In this document: piece by piece, positions 33,759 through 45,700 of the stretch
Layout of the letters: the number at the start of each line of letters is the position of its first letter
How positions within the stretch are numbered: position 1 is the first letter of the stretch
Assembly (NCBI RefSeq): GCF_026343295.1
Contig: NZ_JAPELY010000003.1
Coordinates: 1,302,001 to 1,366,000, forward strand
DNA: 64,000 nucleotides
Direction of reading: 5' to 3'
From: Streptomyces sp. NBC_00083
Lineage (GTDB): Bacteria > Actinomycetota > Actinomycetes > Streptomycetales > Streptomycetaceae
Translations under genes and position numbers: made by a program
Notes under the pieces: model-generated
Databases searched by the model: none
What the model saw: the letters and a program-made list of their open reading frames with translations, nothing else
Told to the model about the DNA's origin: nothing

Positions 33759-36700
33759 TCACTCCATGTCGTCGAGGAGAGCGAAGAGTTCCTCGTCGCT
33801 CGCCGAGTCGAGACTCATCTCCTCGGTTCCGCCGGCGGCTGTGCCGTCGGCCAGGTGCAGGAGTTCACGCAGCCTTTCCGCCACCTGCTTCCGGGCCCCG
33901 TCGTCCGGGGCCAGCGCCCCGATCAGGGACTGTGCGCGCTCCAGATCCGCGAGGAGCGGCTCGGCGCCCGCCGCGGCGTCGGGTGTCCGGGCGACCGTGA
34001 TCTGTCCGGCGAGGAAGGCGGCGAGCGCGACCGGGCTCGGGTAGTCGAAGACCAGCGTGGTGGGCAGTCGCAGGCCCGTCGCCGCGTTCAGCTTGTTGCG
34101 GAGTTCGACGGCGGTGAGGGAGTCGAAGCCCAGTTCCTGGAAGGACCGGTCGGCCGGGATCGTGGCGTGTCCGTCATGGCCGAGGACATCGGCCACCTGC
34201 GCCAGGACCACGTCGGCCAGCGCTTCCTCCCGTCCGCTCGCGTCGAGCGCGGCCAGACGCCGGGACAGGCCCGACGCTCCCTCGCCCCCTGCGTCCGCCC
34301 CGGAGAGCGCCGCCCTGCGACGGCGTGCGGCCGGCACCAGGGCCCGCAGGAGCGGGTGGGCCCCGTCGCCCTGGCGGCGCAGCGTACCGGTGTCGATGCC
34401 GCTCGCCGCGAACAGCGGCCGTCCGTCCGCGACCGCCCCGTCGAACAGGCCCATCGCCTGTTGTGACGTCAGCGGTGACAGGCCGAGGCGGGCCAGGCGC
34501 CGCAGGTCCGTCTCGCTCAACCCGCCGCTGATCGTGCTCGACTGCGACCACAGGCCCCACGCCAGCGACGTACCCGCGAGCCCCAGAGACCTCCGGTGCG
34601 CGGCCAAGGCGTCCAGAAACGTGTTGCCCGCCGCGTAGTTGGCCTGCCCGGCATTGCCGATAAGACCCGCGATGGAGGAGTACACGACGAATGCCGAGAG
34701 ATCCAGGTCCCGCGTCAGCTCGTGCAGGTTCCAGGCCGCGTCGATCTTCGGGCGCACCACCGCGTCGAGCCGCTCCGGTGTCAGATCGCCCACCACGGTG
34801 TCGTCCAGGACACCGGCCGTGTGGACGACCGACCGCAGCGGGAACTCGTCGGGCACCGCCGCCAGCGCCGCGGCCAGCGCCTCCCGGTCCGCCGCGTCGC
34901 AGGCCGCGAACTCGACCGTGGCACCCGACTCCTCCAGCTCGGTCCTGAGTTCGGCCGCACCCGGAGCCCGTTCGCCGCGACGGCTCAGCAGCAGCAGGCG
35001 GCGTGCCCCGTGCTCGGCCACGAGGTGACGGGCGAGCACCTGGCCCAGCGTGCCCGTGGCGCCGGTGATCAGCACCGTACCGTCGTCCCACCGCGGAACG
35101 CGGTTGTCCGCGGCCCCGCTACCCGTTCCCTCCGAGGAACGGGCGAGGCGGGGAGTGAAGGCCCGGCCGGCACGCAGGGCGAGCTGCGGCTCGCCCGTCC
35201 TCGCCGCGGAGGGCACGCGCCACGCCTGCTCCACGTCGTCGAGGTCGATGAGGACGATACGGCCCGGGTTCTCGGTCTGTGCGACCCGCAGCAGCCCCCA
35301 CACCCCGGCGTGCACCAGGTCCGGCACGTCCTCGGTGGGGCCGGCCGCCACGGCGCCCCGCGTCACGACCACGAGCCGCGCGTCGGCCAGCCGGTCGTCG
35401 GCCAGGAAGGCCTGCACCCGCTCCAGGACCCGGATCAGCTCCACACGCGCCAGACTTGCGATGCCCGTGCCGACGGAGACACCACTGGCCGACGCCAGCG
35501 ACCACAGCACGGTACGCGCCTCCGCCTTCGCCACCCCGTCCAGATCCGGGTACGACACCACGGTGGCATCGGGCCAGGCGCCCAGCGCGACGAGGTCCGG
35601 CTCCGCCCCCTCGACCACATCCTCGATCTCGGACCAGGCCACCGGGAACAGCGCCTCCGGCCCCGTCTCCGCGGCCGCCCGAAGGGCCTCCCGGGACAGC
35701 GGTCGCAGCGACAGCGAGCCCACGGACGCCACCGGTGCTCCCGAACCGTCAGCCACCGTCAGCGACACGTCGTCCCCTCCCGGGCCGCCGGGGTAGGCGA
35801 TCCGGACCCGCAGGACGGTCGCCCCCACGGCGTGAACCCGTACGTCCGACCACGCGAACGGCAGCAACTCCGCGCCGGACTCCGCCGCGACACCCGGCAG
35901 CAGCGGGTGCAGTGCGGCGTCCAGGAGCGCGGGATGCAGCAGGAACGCACCGGCGTCATCGGCCAGGTGATCCGGCAGGACCACCTCGGCGAAGACCTCG
36001 GCCGCGGCGCTCCAGACCCGGCGCAGCCCCTGGAAGGCGGGGCCGTAGACGTAGTCCCGCCCTGCCAGGCGCTCGTACACATCCGTGAGGTCGACCTCCG
36101 TCGCACCCGGCGGAGGCCACTGCGTCAGGCCGGTGCCGACGTCGTCGGACCCGGCAGGGGCCAGTGCGCCGTGGGCGTGAAGAACCCAGTCGCCGTCGCC
36201 GACGCGGGCGTGGATCTCGACCGAGCGCGTGCCGCCACCGTCGGGCGCACCGACGGTCACCTGCACCTGGGCACCGCCGGCGGCCGGCAGCACCAGCGGC
36301 GCCGACAGCGTCAGCTCCGCCACGCGCTCCGCCCCCGCCTGATCACCGGCGCGCGCCGCCAGCTCCAGCAGGCCGGTCGCGGGCAGCAGCACCGTGCCCG
36401 CGACGGCGTGTTCCGCCAGCCACGGATGGGTCCGCAGAGAGAGACGGCCGGTGAAGACCAGCTCGTCGCGGCCCGCCATGCTCACGGCGGCCCCCAGGAA
36501 CGGGTGGCCCACCGCGTCGAGCCCCAAGTCGGAGGCGTTCGCGGCGGGGGCCGGTGTGTCGAGCCAGTGGCGCCGACGCTGGAACGCGTAGCTGGGCAGC
36601 TCCACCCGGCGGGCACCGGGCAGCGTGGCCGTCCAGTCGGGACCGGCGCCGTTCAGGTGGAGCAGCGAGAGCGCGCCCACCGCGGTCTCGGCCTCCGGCC

Positions 36701-39700
36701 TGCCCTTGCGCAGGGCGGGGGCCAAGACCTCGGCATCGGTGTCGAGGGAGCCCTGCACCAGTGCGGTCAGGACACCGTCGGGGCCGAGCTCGACGAAACG
36801 GGTGACGCCCTCGGCCTCCAGGTAGCGCACCCCGTCGTGGAAGCGGACCGCTTCACGGATGTGCCGCACCCAGTAGTCGGGCGAGGTCAGCTCCTCGTCG
36901 GTGGCCAGCGTGCCGGTCACGTTGGAGACGATCGGGATGCCCGGCGCGCGGAACGTCAGGCCGGCCGCCACCGCGCGGAACTCCTCCAGCACCTCGTCCA
37001 TATGGGCGGAGTGGAAGGCGTGACTCACCACGAGCCGTTTGGTCCGCGCTCCCCTGTCCCGCCAGCGGGCGGCGATCTCGTCGACGGCGTCGGCGTCCCC
37101 CGACACCACCACCGAACGGGGGCCGTTGACCCCCGCGACGTCCACGCTCCCGGCCCCCGCGGGACGGGCGTCGAGCGCCGCGCGCACCTCCGCCTCGGTG
37201 GCTTCGATCGCCACCATCGCACCCCCCTCCGGTGCGGCCTGCATCAGCCGGCCGCGCTCGGCGACCAGCACCGCCGCATCCGGAAGGGACAGGACCCCCG
37301 CGACATGTGCGGCGGTGATCTCCCCGATGGAGTGACCGAGCAGGAAGTCCGGGCGCAGGCCGTGCTGTTCGAACCATCGGAACAGCGCCACCTCGACGGC
37401 GAACAGGGCCGCCTGGGTGAACATCGTCTGGTCCATCAGCGCTGCGCTAGAGGAGCTCTCGGGGGCGAAGAGTACGGACTTGAGGGGACGCACGAGCTCG
37501 GCGTCCAGATGCTCCGCCACCTCGTCGAGGGCCCGCGCGAACGCCGGTGACGACGCGTACAACTCCCGTCCCATATTAATGCGTTGGCTGCCCTGGCCGG
37601 TGAAGAGGAACGCGGTCCTCCCGCTCGCGGCGCGGCCGCGCAGCACGTCGGCGGACGAACCGCCCCGGGCCAGGGTGTCGAGTCCGGCCAGCAGCGTGTC
37701 CCGGTCGGAGCCCACCACGGCGGCGCCGTACGCGAGCGAGGCCCGGCTCCCGGCGAGGGAGAACGCGACGTCGTCGACGGCGAGTTCGGGGTGTTCGGAC
37801 ACGTGCGTGTGCAGGCGGCGGGCCTGCGCGCGCAGGGAGTCCTCACCACGAGCGGTCACGATCCACGGCACCACGCCGTGGCCGCCCCCGGTGCCGGTGC
37901 CGGTGCCCTGCGCGGCGGGCACCGGCGGTTCCTCGATGATGACGTGGGCGTTGGTGCCGCTGATACCGAAGGAGGAGACCCCCGCCCGGCGCGGACGGTC
38001 CGAGGCCGGCCAGGCGCGGGCCTCGGTGAGCAGCTCCACCGCGCCCGACTCCCAGTCGATGTGCCCGGACGGCTCGTCCACGTGCAGCGTGCGCGGCAGC
38101 TCCTCGTGGCGCATCGCCTGGATCATCTTGATGATGCCGCCCACACCGGCCGCCGCTTGGGCGTGGCCGATGTTGGACTTGAGTGAGCCGAGCCACACCG
38201 GGCCCGCCCCGTCCCGGCGGTCCTGCCCGTAGGTGTTCAGCAGGGCCTGCGCCTCGATCGGGTCGCCCAGCGTCGTGCCCGTGCCGTGCGCCTCCACCGC
38301 GTCCACGTCCGCGGCGGTCAGCCGGGCGTTCTCCAGTGCCTGCCGGATCACCCGCTCCTGCGCCGGGCCGTTCGGGGCGGTCAGGCCGTTGGACGCGCCG
38401 TCCTGATTGACCGCGCTGCCCCGCACCACGGCGAGGACCGTGTGCCCGTTGCGGCGGGCGTCCGACAAGCGCTCCACCAGGAGCAGCCCGACGCCCTCGG
38501 ACCAGCCGGTGCCGTCCGCCGACGCGGCGAACGCCTTGCACCGGCCGTCGGCAGACAGGCCGCGCTGGCGTGAGAACTCCACGAAGGTGGTCGGCTGCGC
38601 CATGACCGTGACGCCGCCCGCGAGCGCGAGATCGCATTCGCCGGAGCGCAGCGCGTTGGCCGCCAGGTGCAGGGCCACCAGCGACGACGAGCACGCCGTG
38701 TCCACCGTCATCGCGGGGCCCTCGAGCCCGTAGGTGTAGGCCACGCGGCCCGACAGGACGCTGGAGAGGTTGCCCGCGAGCAGGAAACCCTCGAACTCGC
38801 CCGGCGCCGCGTTGGCGCGGACCGGGTAGTCGTCGTACATGGCCCCGGTGAAGACACCGGTGCTGGTGCCGCGCAGCACCGCGGGATCGATGCCGGCGTT
38901 TTCGAACGTCTCCCAGGCGGTCTCGAGGAGCAGCCGCTGCTGCGGGTCGGTGGCGGTCGCCTCGCGCGGGGAAATGCCGAAGAACTCCGCGTCGAAGAGG
39001 TCGGCGTCGTGCAGGAAGCCACCGTGCCGGGTGTAGCTCGTACCGGCTCGCTCCGGGTCCGGGTCGTACAGCCCCTCCAGGTCCCAGCCGCGGTTCGAGG
39101 GGAATGCGCTCACCGCGTCCACGCCGTCGGCGACCAGTCGCCACAGCTGCTCGGGAGAGGCCACCCCTCCCGGGTACCGGCAGGCCATGCCCACGATCGC
39201 GATCGGTTCGTCCGCCGCGCTCCTGCGTGGGGCGCGGGTGGCGACGGGAGCCTTCTCCTCGGCGATCCGGCCGAGCAGATGGGTGGCGACCGCGTTCGGC
39301 GCGGGATGGTCGAAGACGAGGGTGGTGGGCAGGCGCAGGCCGGTCGCCGTGTTCAGCTGGTTGCGCAGTTCGACGGCGGCCATGGAGTCGAAGCCGATGT
39401 CGTTGAAGGCGCGGTCGGGGGCGACGGACGCCGCGCCCGAGTGGCCGAGTACGGCGGCGACCTTGCCGCGCACCAGGTCGAGGACGGCCTCGTGCCGCTT
39501 GTCGGCGGGCAGCGCGGCGATCTGCCGCGCCCACGCCGAACTCCGGCCCGAGCCCGCCGAGCCCCGCGCGGCCCGGCGGGTACGGGCCGGGAGCAGATCG
39601 CGGAAGAGCGCGTGCTGCTCGGTGCCGGCCATGCGGGCGGGGCGCAGGGTCACCGGGGCGAGCAGGGGGGCGGTGCGGGTGAGGGCCGCGTCGAACAGGG

Positions 39701-42700
39701 CGAGGCCCTGCTCCGGGGCGAGCGGGGGCATACCGGCCCGCTCCCAGCGGGCGACGTCGGTGGCGGTCAGCCGTGCGCCCATGCCCTGGCCCGCGTCCCA
39801 CAGACCCCAGGCGAGCGACACACCGGCCAGCCCCTGGGCCCTGCGGTGTGCGGCCAAGGCGTCCAAGTACGTATTGGCCGCCGCGTAGTTGGCCTGCCCC
39901 GCGGTTCCGGTGAGACCCGATACGGAGGAGAACAGGACGAAGGCCGACAGGTCCAGACCGACCGTGAGGTCGTGCAGGTGGCGGGCGGCGTCGGCCTTCG
40001 GGCCGAGAACCGTGCCGAGGCGCTCGGGGGTGAGCGCCAGGACCGTCGCGTCGTCGAGGACGCCGGCCGTGTGCACCACGCCGGTCAGGGGGTGCGCCGC
40101 GGGAACCGTGTCCAGGAGTGTGGCCAGGGCGTCCCGGTCGGACACGTCGACCGCCTCGATGCGCACCTCGGCACCCAACTCGGCCAGCTCGGAGGCGAGT
40201 TCGGCGGCGCCGGGCGCCGTACCACCTCTGCGGCTGGTGAGCAGCAGCCGGCGCACGCCGTGCGAGGAGACCAGGTGGCGGGCGAAGAGCGCGCCGAGTC
40301 CGCCGGTGCCGCCGGTGACGAGCACGGTGCCGTCCGGACCGAACGCGGTGCGGGGCGTCGAGGCGTCGACCCCCGAGGCCACCGGGACGAGCCGGGGTGC
40401 GAGCAACTCCCCCTTTCTTACCGCGAGTTGGGGCTCGTCCGCGGCCAAAGCCGCCCGCAGGCCGGCCTGGTCCGCGGCGTCGTCCAGGTCGACGAGGACC
40501 AGCCTCCCCGGGTGCTCGGACTGTGCGGACCGGACCAGGCCCCACACCGGCGCCGAACCGAGATCGGTGACGTCCTCGCCGGGCCGGGTGGCCACCGCGC
40601 CCGATGTCACCACGGCCATACGGGAGTCGGCGAACCGCTCGTCGGCCAGGAAGTCCTGCACCAGACTCAGCACCCGACGGGTCGCCGCGTGCGGTCCCTC
40701 GGCGGAGGGTGTGGCAGGGCGGACGACGAGCACGGCGGCCGGGTCGACGCCGGTGAGTGTCTCCCCGATGTCGGTCAGCGTGAGGTCGGTCTCCGGCCGC
40801 GGCGCGGAGACGACCGGCCAGCGCACCTCGTAGAGCGCGTCGGCGGCGGCCCGTCGCGCGGCACCGGCCAGCCGCTCCTTGGCCACGGGGCGCAGGGTCA
40901 GCGACGCGATGTCGGCGACGGGCGCACCGGTGCCGTCGGCGAGGGTCAGGCTGAACGTGTCCGACCCCCGCGGGCTGATCCGGACACGCAGTTCGGCGGC
41001 TCCGCCGGCGTGCAGGGTGACTCCGGAGATCGCGAACGGCAGTCGGATGGTGTCGGGTTCGGCGTCGACGGCCGCAGCCAGAACGAGAGGATGCAGCGCC
41101 GCGTCGAGGAGCGCGGGATGCAGCCCGTAGGAGCCGGCGGCCTCGGTGAGCGCGGCCGGCAGCCGGATCTCGGCGTAGCGGTCGTCACCGGCGCGCCACA
41201 GCCCCGCCAGGCCCTGGAAGGCCGGTCCGTAGGTGTAGCCGAGGGCGTCCAGGCGCTCGTACGCGTCCTCGATCGGCTCGGGCACGGCGTCGGCGGGCGG
41301 CCACTCGGTCAGCGGGTCGTGCTCGCGGTCGGCGGGGGCCGCCGGGGCGAGGCTGCCGGAGGCGTGCCGGGTCCACTGGCGGCTCTGCTCGCCCTCGGTG
41401 TCGTGCCCCGCGTGGATCGTGAAGGGGCGGGCGCCGCCGTGATCGGCCGCGCCCACGGTCACCTGGACGCGTGCGGCCTCGCCGTCGGCGAGTGCGAGGG
41501 GCGCTTCGAGGGCGAGATCTGCCACGTGCGGCAGCCCCAGGTGGTCGGCGGCGGCGACGGCGAGTTCCAGGAAGGCGGTGGCGGGCAGCAGCACGGTGGT
41601 GCCGATGGTGTGGTCCGCGAGCCACCCCTGTCCGGCGAGCGAGATCCGTCCGGCCAGGACGGTGTCCTCATGTTCGGCGAGGTCCACGGCGGTGGCGAGC
41701 AGCGGATGACCGGCGGCGTCGAGCCCGAGGTCGCGGGCGTTCGTCGACGGCTGCGGGGCCAGCCAGTAGTGCTCGCGTGTGAACGTGTACGTGGGGAGGT
41801 CGACGTGGGCCGTACCGGGGAACAGCGCCGTCGCGTCCAGCGGGGCGCCCGCTGCGTGGGCGCGGGCGATGCCCCGGACCAGGGTGTCGGCCTCGGGCCT
41901 GCCCGAGCGCAGCAGCGGGACGGCGCTGTCGTTCCCCAGAGCACTGTTCGCCAGGGCGCTGAGGACGGCGTCGGGCCCGACCTCGACGAGGACCGTGGCG
42001 TGCTGCCGGGCGAGTTCGCGGACGGCGTCGAGGAAGCGGACGGTGGCGCGGACCTGGCCGCTCCAGTACTCCGGCGACATGAGTTCTTCGGCGTCGGCGA
42101 GCAGCCCGGTGACGGTCGACACCAGCGGGATCGCCGGCGGGTGGAACGTGATGCCCGCGGCGATCTCGCGGAAGGCGTCGAGAACACCGTCCATGTGGGG
42201 CGAGTGGAAGGCATGGCTGACGGTGAGGCGCGTGGTCTTGCGGCCGCGCGCGCTCCAGACGGCGGCGATCTCCTCGGCGGCGCCGGCGTCGCCCGAGATC
42301 ACGACCGAGCGGGGGCCGTTCACGGCGGCGATGCTCACGGCCCGCTCATGACCGGCGAGCGTCACGAGGACCTCGTCCTCATCGGCCTGCAGGGCGATCA
42401 TCGCGCCGCCGGGCGGGGCCGACTGCATCAGCCGGGCGCGGGCGGCGACCAGGGTCGCGGCGTCGGCGAGCGAGAAGACGCCCGCCACATGGGCCGCGGC
42501 CAACTCGCCGATCGAGTGCCCGGCCAGCAGGTCCGGGGCCAGGCCGTGGTGGGCCAGGAGCCGGAACAGGGCGACCTCGACGGCGAACAGGGCGGGCTGG
42601 GTGTACGCGGTGCGATGGATCAGTGCGGCGTCGGGGCCCTCCGGGTCCGCGAAGAGCACATCGCGCAGCGACCGCTCCAGCTTGCCGTCGAAGGACTGGC

Positions 42701-45700
42701 ACACCTCGTCGAGGGCAGCGGCGAAGACCGGCTGGGTCGCGTACAACTCCCGTCCCATGCCGAGGCGTTGAGCGCCCTGGCCGGTGAAGAGGAAAGCGGT
42801 ACGGCCCGCGGCCGCGGCGCTCGCGGTGATCACGTCGGGGTGCCCCTCGCCCGAAGCGAGGGCGCCGAGCGCGGCGAGCCGGTCTTCGGCGCGGGCGCCG
42901 AAGACCGCGGCCCGCTCGTCGAACCGGGTACGGGCGACGGCCAGGCTCCTGCCTACGGATGCGAGGTCGGCGTCGCCGGCGAGGGACGCGCGGAGCCGGG
43001 CCGCCTGCGCGCGCAGGGCCTGTCCGGTGCGCGCGGACACGATCCAGGGAGCCGGGAGGCCGGTCGTGTCGGAGGCCTCGGTGTCCGCCGCGGGTTGCGG
43101 GGCGGCGGGGGCCCGGTCGGCCGGGTCGAACTCGACGACCACGTGCGCGTTGGTACCGCTGATTCCGAAGGAGGAGACGGCGGCGCGGCGAGGCCGCTCG
43201 GTCGCCGGCCAGGGCCTGCTCTCGGTGAGCAGTTCGACGGCGCCCGCCGTCCAGTCCACGTGCGTGGTCGGCTCCCCGACGTGCAGGGTCTTCGGCAGCA
43301 CGCCGTGCCGCATGGCCTGCACCATTTTGATGACGCCGCCGACGCCCGCGGCGGCCTGGGCGTGGCCGATGTTCGACTTGAGCGAGCCCAGGTACACCGG
43401 GTCGCGGTCCGCGCGGCCGGTCCCGTACGTCGCCATCAGGGCGTCGGCCTCGATGGGGTCGCCGAGGACGGTGCCGGTGCCGTGGGCCTCGACCGCGTCG
43501 ATGTCGGCGGGTGCGAGCCGGGAGTCGGCGAGCGCCTGCCGGATCACCTGCTGCTGGGCGACGCCGCTGGGCGCCGTCAGGCCGTTGCTCGCGCCGTCCT
43601 GATTGATGGCGGAGCCACGCAGCACGGCCAGGACGGTGTGCCCGTTGCGGCGCGCGTCCGAGAGGCGCTCCAGGAGGAGCAGGCCGACGCCCTCGGACCA
43701 GCCGGTGCCGTCGGCGTCGGCGGCGAACGACTTGCAGCGGCCGTCGGGAGCGAGGCCCCGCTGCCGGGAGAACTCCACGAACATGCCGGGGGACGACATG
43801 ACGGTCGCGCCGCCGGCCAGCGCCAGGTTCGTCTCGCCGCTGCGCAGAGAACGGATCGCCAGATGCAGCGCGACGAGCGACGACGAGCAGGCCGTGTCGG
43901 CGGTCACCGCGGGGCCGAGCAGCCCCAGTTGGTAGGCGATGCGACCGGACAGGACGCTGGTGGTGGAACCGGTCAGGACATGGCCGTGCACGGACGGCGG
44001 GGCGTCCTGCATCCGGGGCCCGTACTCCAGGGCAGTGGCACCGACGAACACCCCGGTGCGGCTGCCGCGCAGCGCTTGTGGCAGCAGGCCCGCACGCTCC
44101 ACGGCCTCCCAGGACGTTTCGAGGAGCAGCCGCTGCTGCGGGTCCATGGCGAGGGCCTCGCGCGGGGAGATCCCGAAGAAGGCGGGGTCGAACTCGCCCG
44201 CGTCGTGCAGGAATCCGCCGTGCCGCACCGAGCTCTTGCCCTGGCGCTCGGGATCCGGGTCGTACAGGTCCTCGGCCCAGCCGCGGTTCGTCGGGAACGC
44301 GGTGATCGCGTCTCCGCCTTCGGACACCAGCCGCCACAAGTCCTCGGGAGAGGCGATGCCGCCCGGGAAGCGGCAGGCCATGGAGATGACGGCTATGGGC
44401 TCGCCGTCCTCGCCCGGCGTGGCCGCGACGTCGTCACCCGCGGTGTCCGCGCCGAGCAGCTCGGACTCCACGAACCGGACGAGGGCCTCCGGTGTGGAGT
44501 GGTCGAAGAGCAGCCCCACGGGCAGCGGGAGCCCGGTCGCCGCGGCGAGCGCGGTGCGCAGTTCGGTGGACATCAGCGAACTGAAGCCCAGCTTCTGGAA
44601 CGGAGTGTGCCGCTCGATCCGCTCATCGGCCCCGTACTCGAGCACGGCGGCGATGTGTGTGTCGACCAGCTCGGTCACGGCCTGCCTGCGCGCCGCACCG
44701 GACAAGGCGGCCAGGCGTGCGCCGAGTTCACCGCGAGGGTCGAGCGCGGGCGCGTCCCCGTTGCCGGCGGCCGCCGCGGCAGCGGTGCCCGTGGCACCCA
44801 GGCTGGACAGGGGCCGGCGAGTACGGGCGGTGCCGTCGAGCCAGTACCGCTTGCGTTGGAAGGCGTAGGTGGGGAGGTCGACGCGGTGAGGGGCCGACTC
44901 CGCAGGGAGAGCGGGCCAGTTGATGGTGGTGCCGTGGGCGTGGAGGGTGGCGAGGGCGTTGAGGAGGGTGAGGGTTTCGGGCTTGTCCTTGCGCTGGGTG
45001 GCGACCGTTTGCTTGCCCGTGGGGTTGGCGAGGGTGGTGGCGGCCAGGGGAGCGCAGACGGCGTCCGGGCCGATTTCGAGGTAGGTGGTGACGCCGTTGT
45101 GTTCGAGGGTGTGGATGGCGTCGGTGAAGCGGACGGGCCGGCGTATTTGCTGGACCCAGTAGTCGGGTGTGGACCATTGGTCGGTGACGAGGGCGCCGGT
45201 GACGGTGGAGATGGCGGGGGTGTGGGGTGTGTGGAAGGTGAGGCCGGCGAGGGCGGTGTGGAACTCGTCGAGGACGGGGTCCATGTGGGGGGAGTGGAAG
45301 GCGTGGCTGACGTTGAGGCGGGTGGTTTTGTGGCCCTGGGCCCGTAGGCGTTCGGCTATGTCTTGCGCGGCTTGGGCGTCGCCGGATATGACGGTGGAGT
45401 TGGGTGTGTTGAGGGCGGCGATGGTGACGTTGGGGTGGTGGGTGAGGTGGGGGGTGATGTCGTGTTCGGTGGCTTGTATGGCGATCATGGTGCCGCCGGT
45501 GGGGGCGGTTTGCATGAGGCGGGCCCGGGTGGTGACGAGGTGGGCGGCGTCGGTGAGGGTGAGGGTGCCGGCGATGTGGGCGGCGGTGATTTCGCCGATG
45601 GAGTGGCCGGTGACGTAGTCGGGTTGTATGCCGAGGGTGGTGAGGAGGTGGTAGAGGGCTGTTTCGTGGGCGAAGAGGGCGGGTTGGGTGTGGGCGGTGT

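Noticed and set aside
38667..45347. A 2226-codon open frame on the plus strand opposite PKS1, and a similar 1258-codon frame at 9425-13201 opposite PKS3
   Set aside because: Both are mirror frames of high-GC PKS genes. They lack domain motifs, and their composition (Gly, Arg, Val, His runs) is that of antisense reading.
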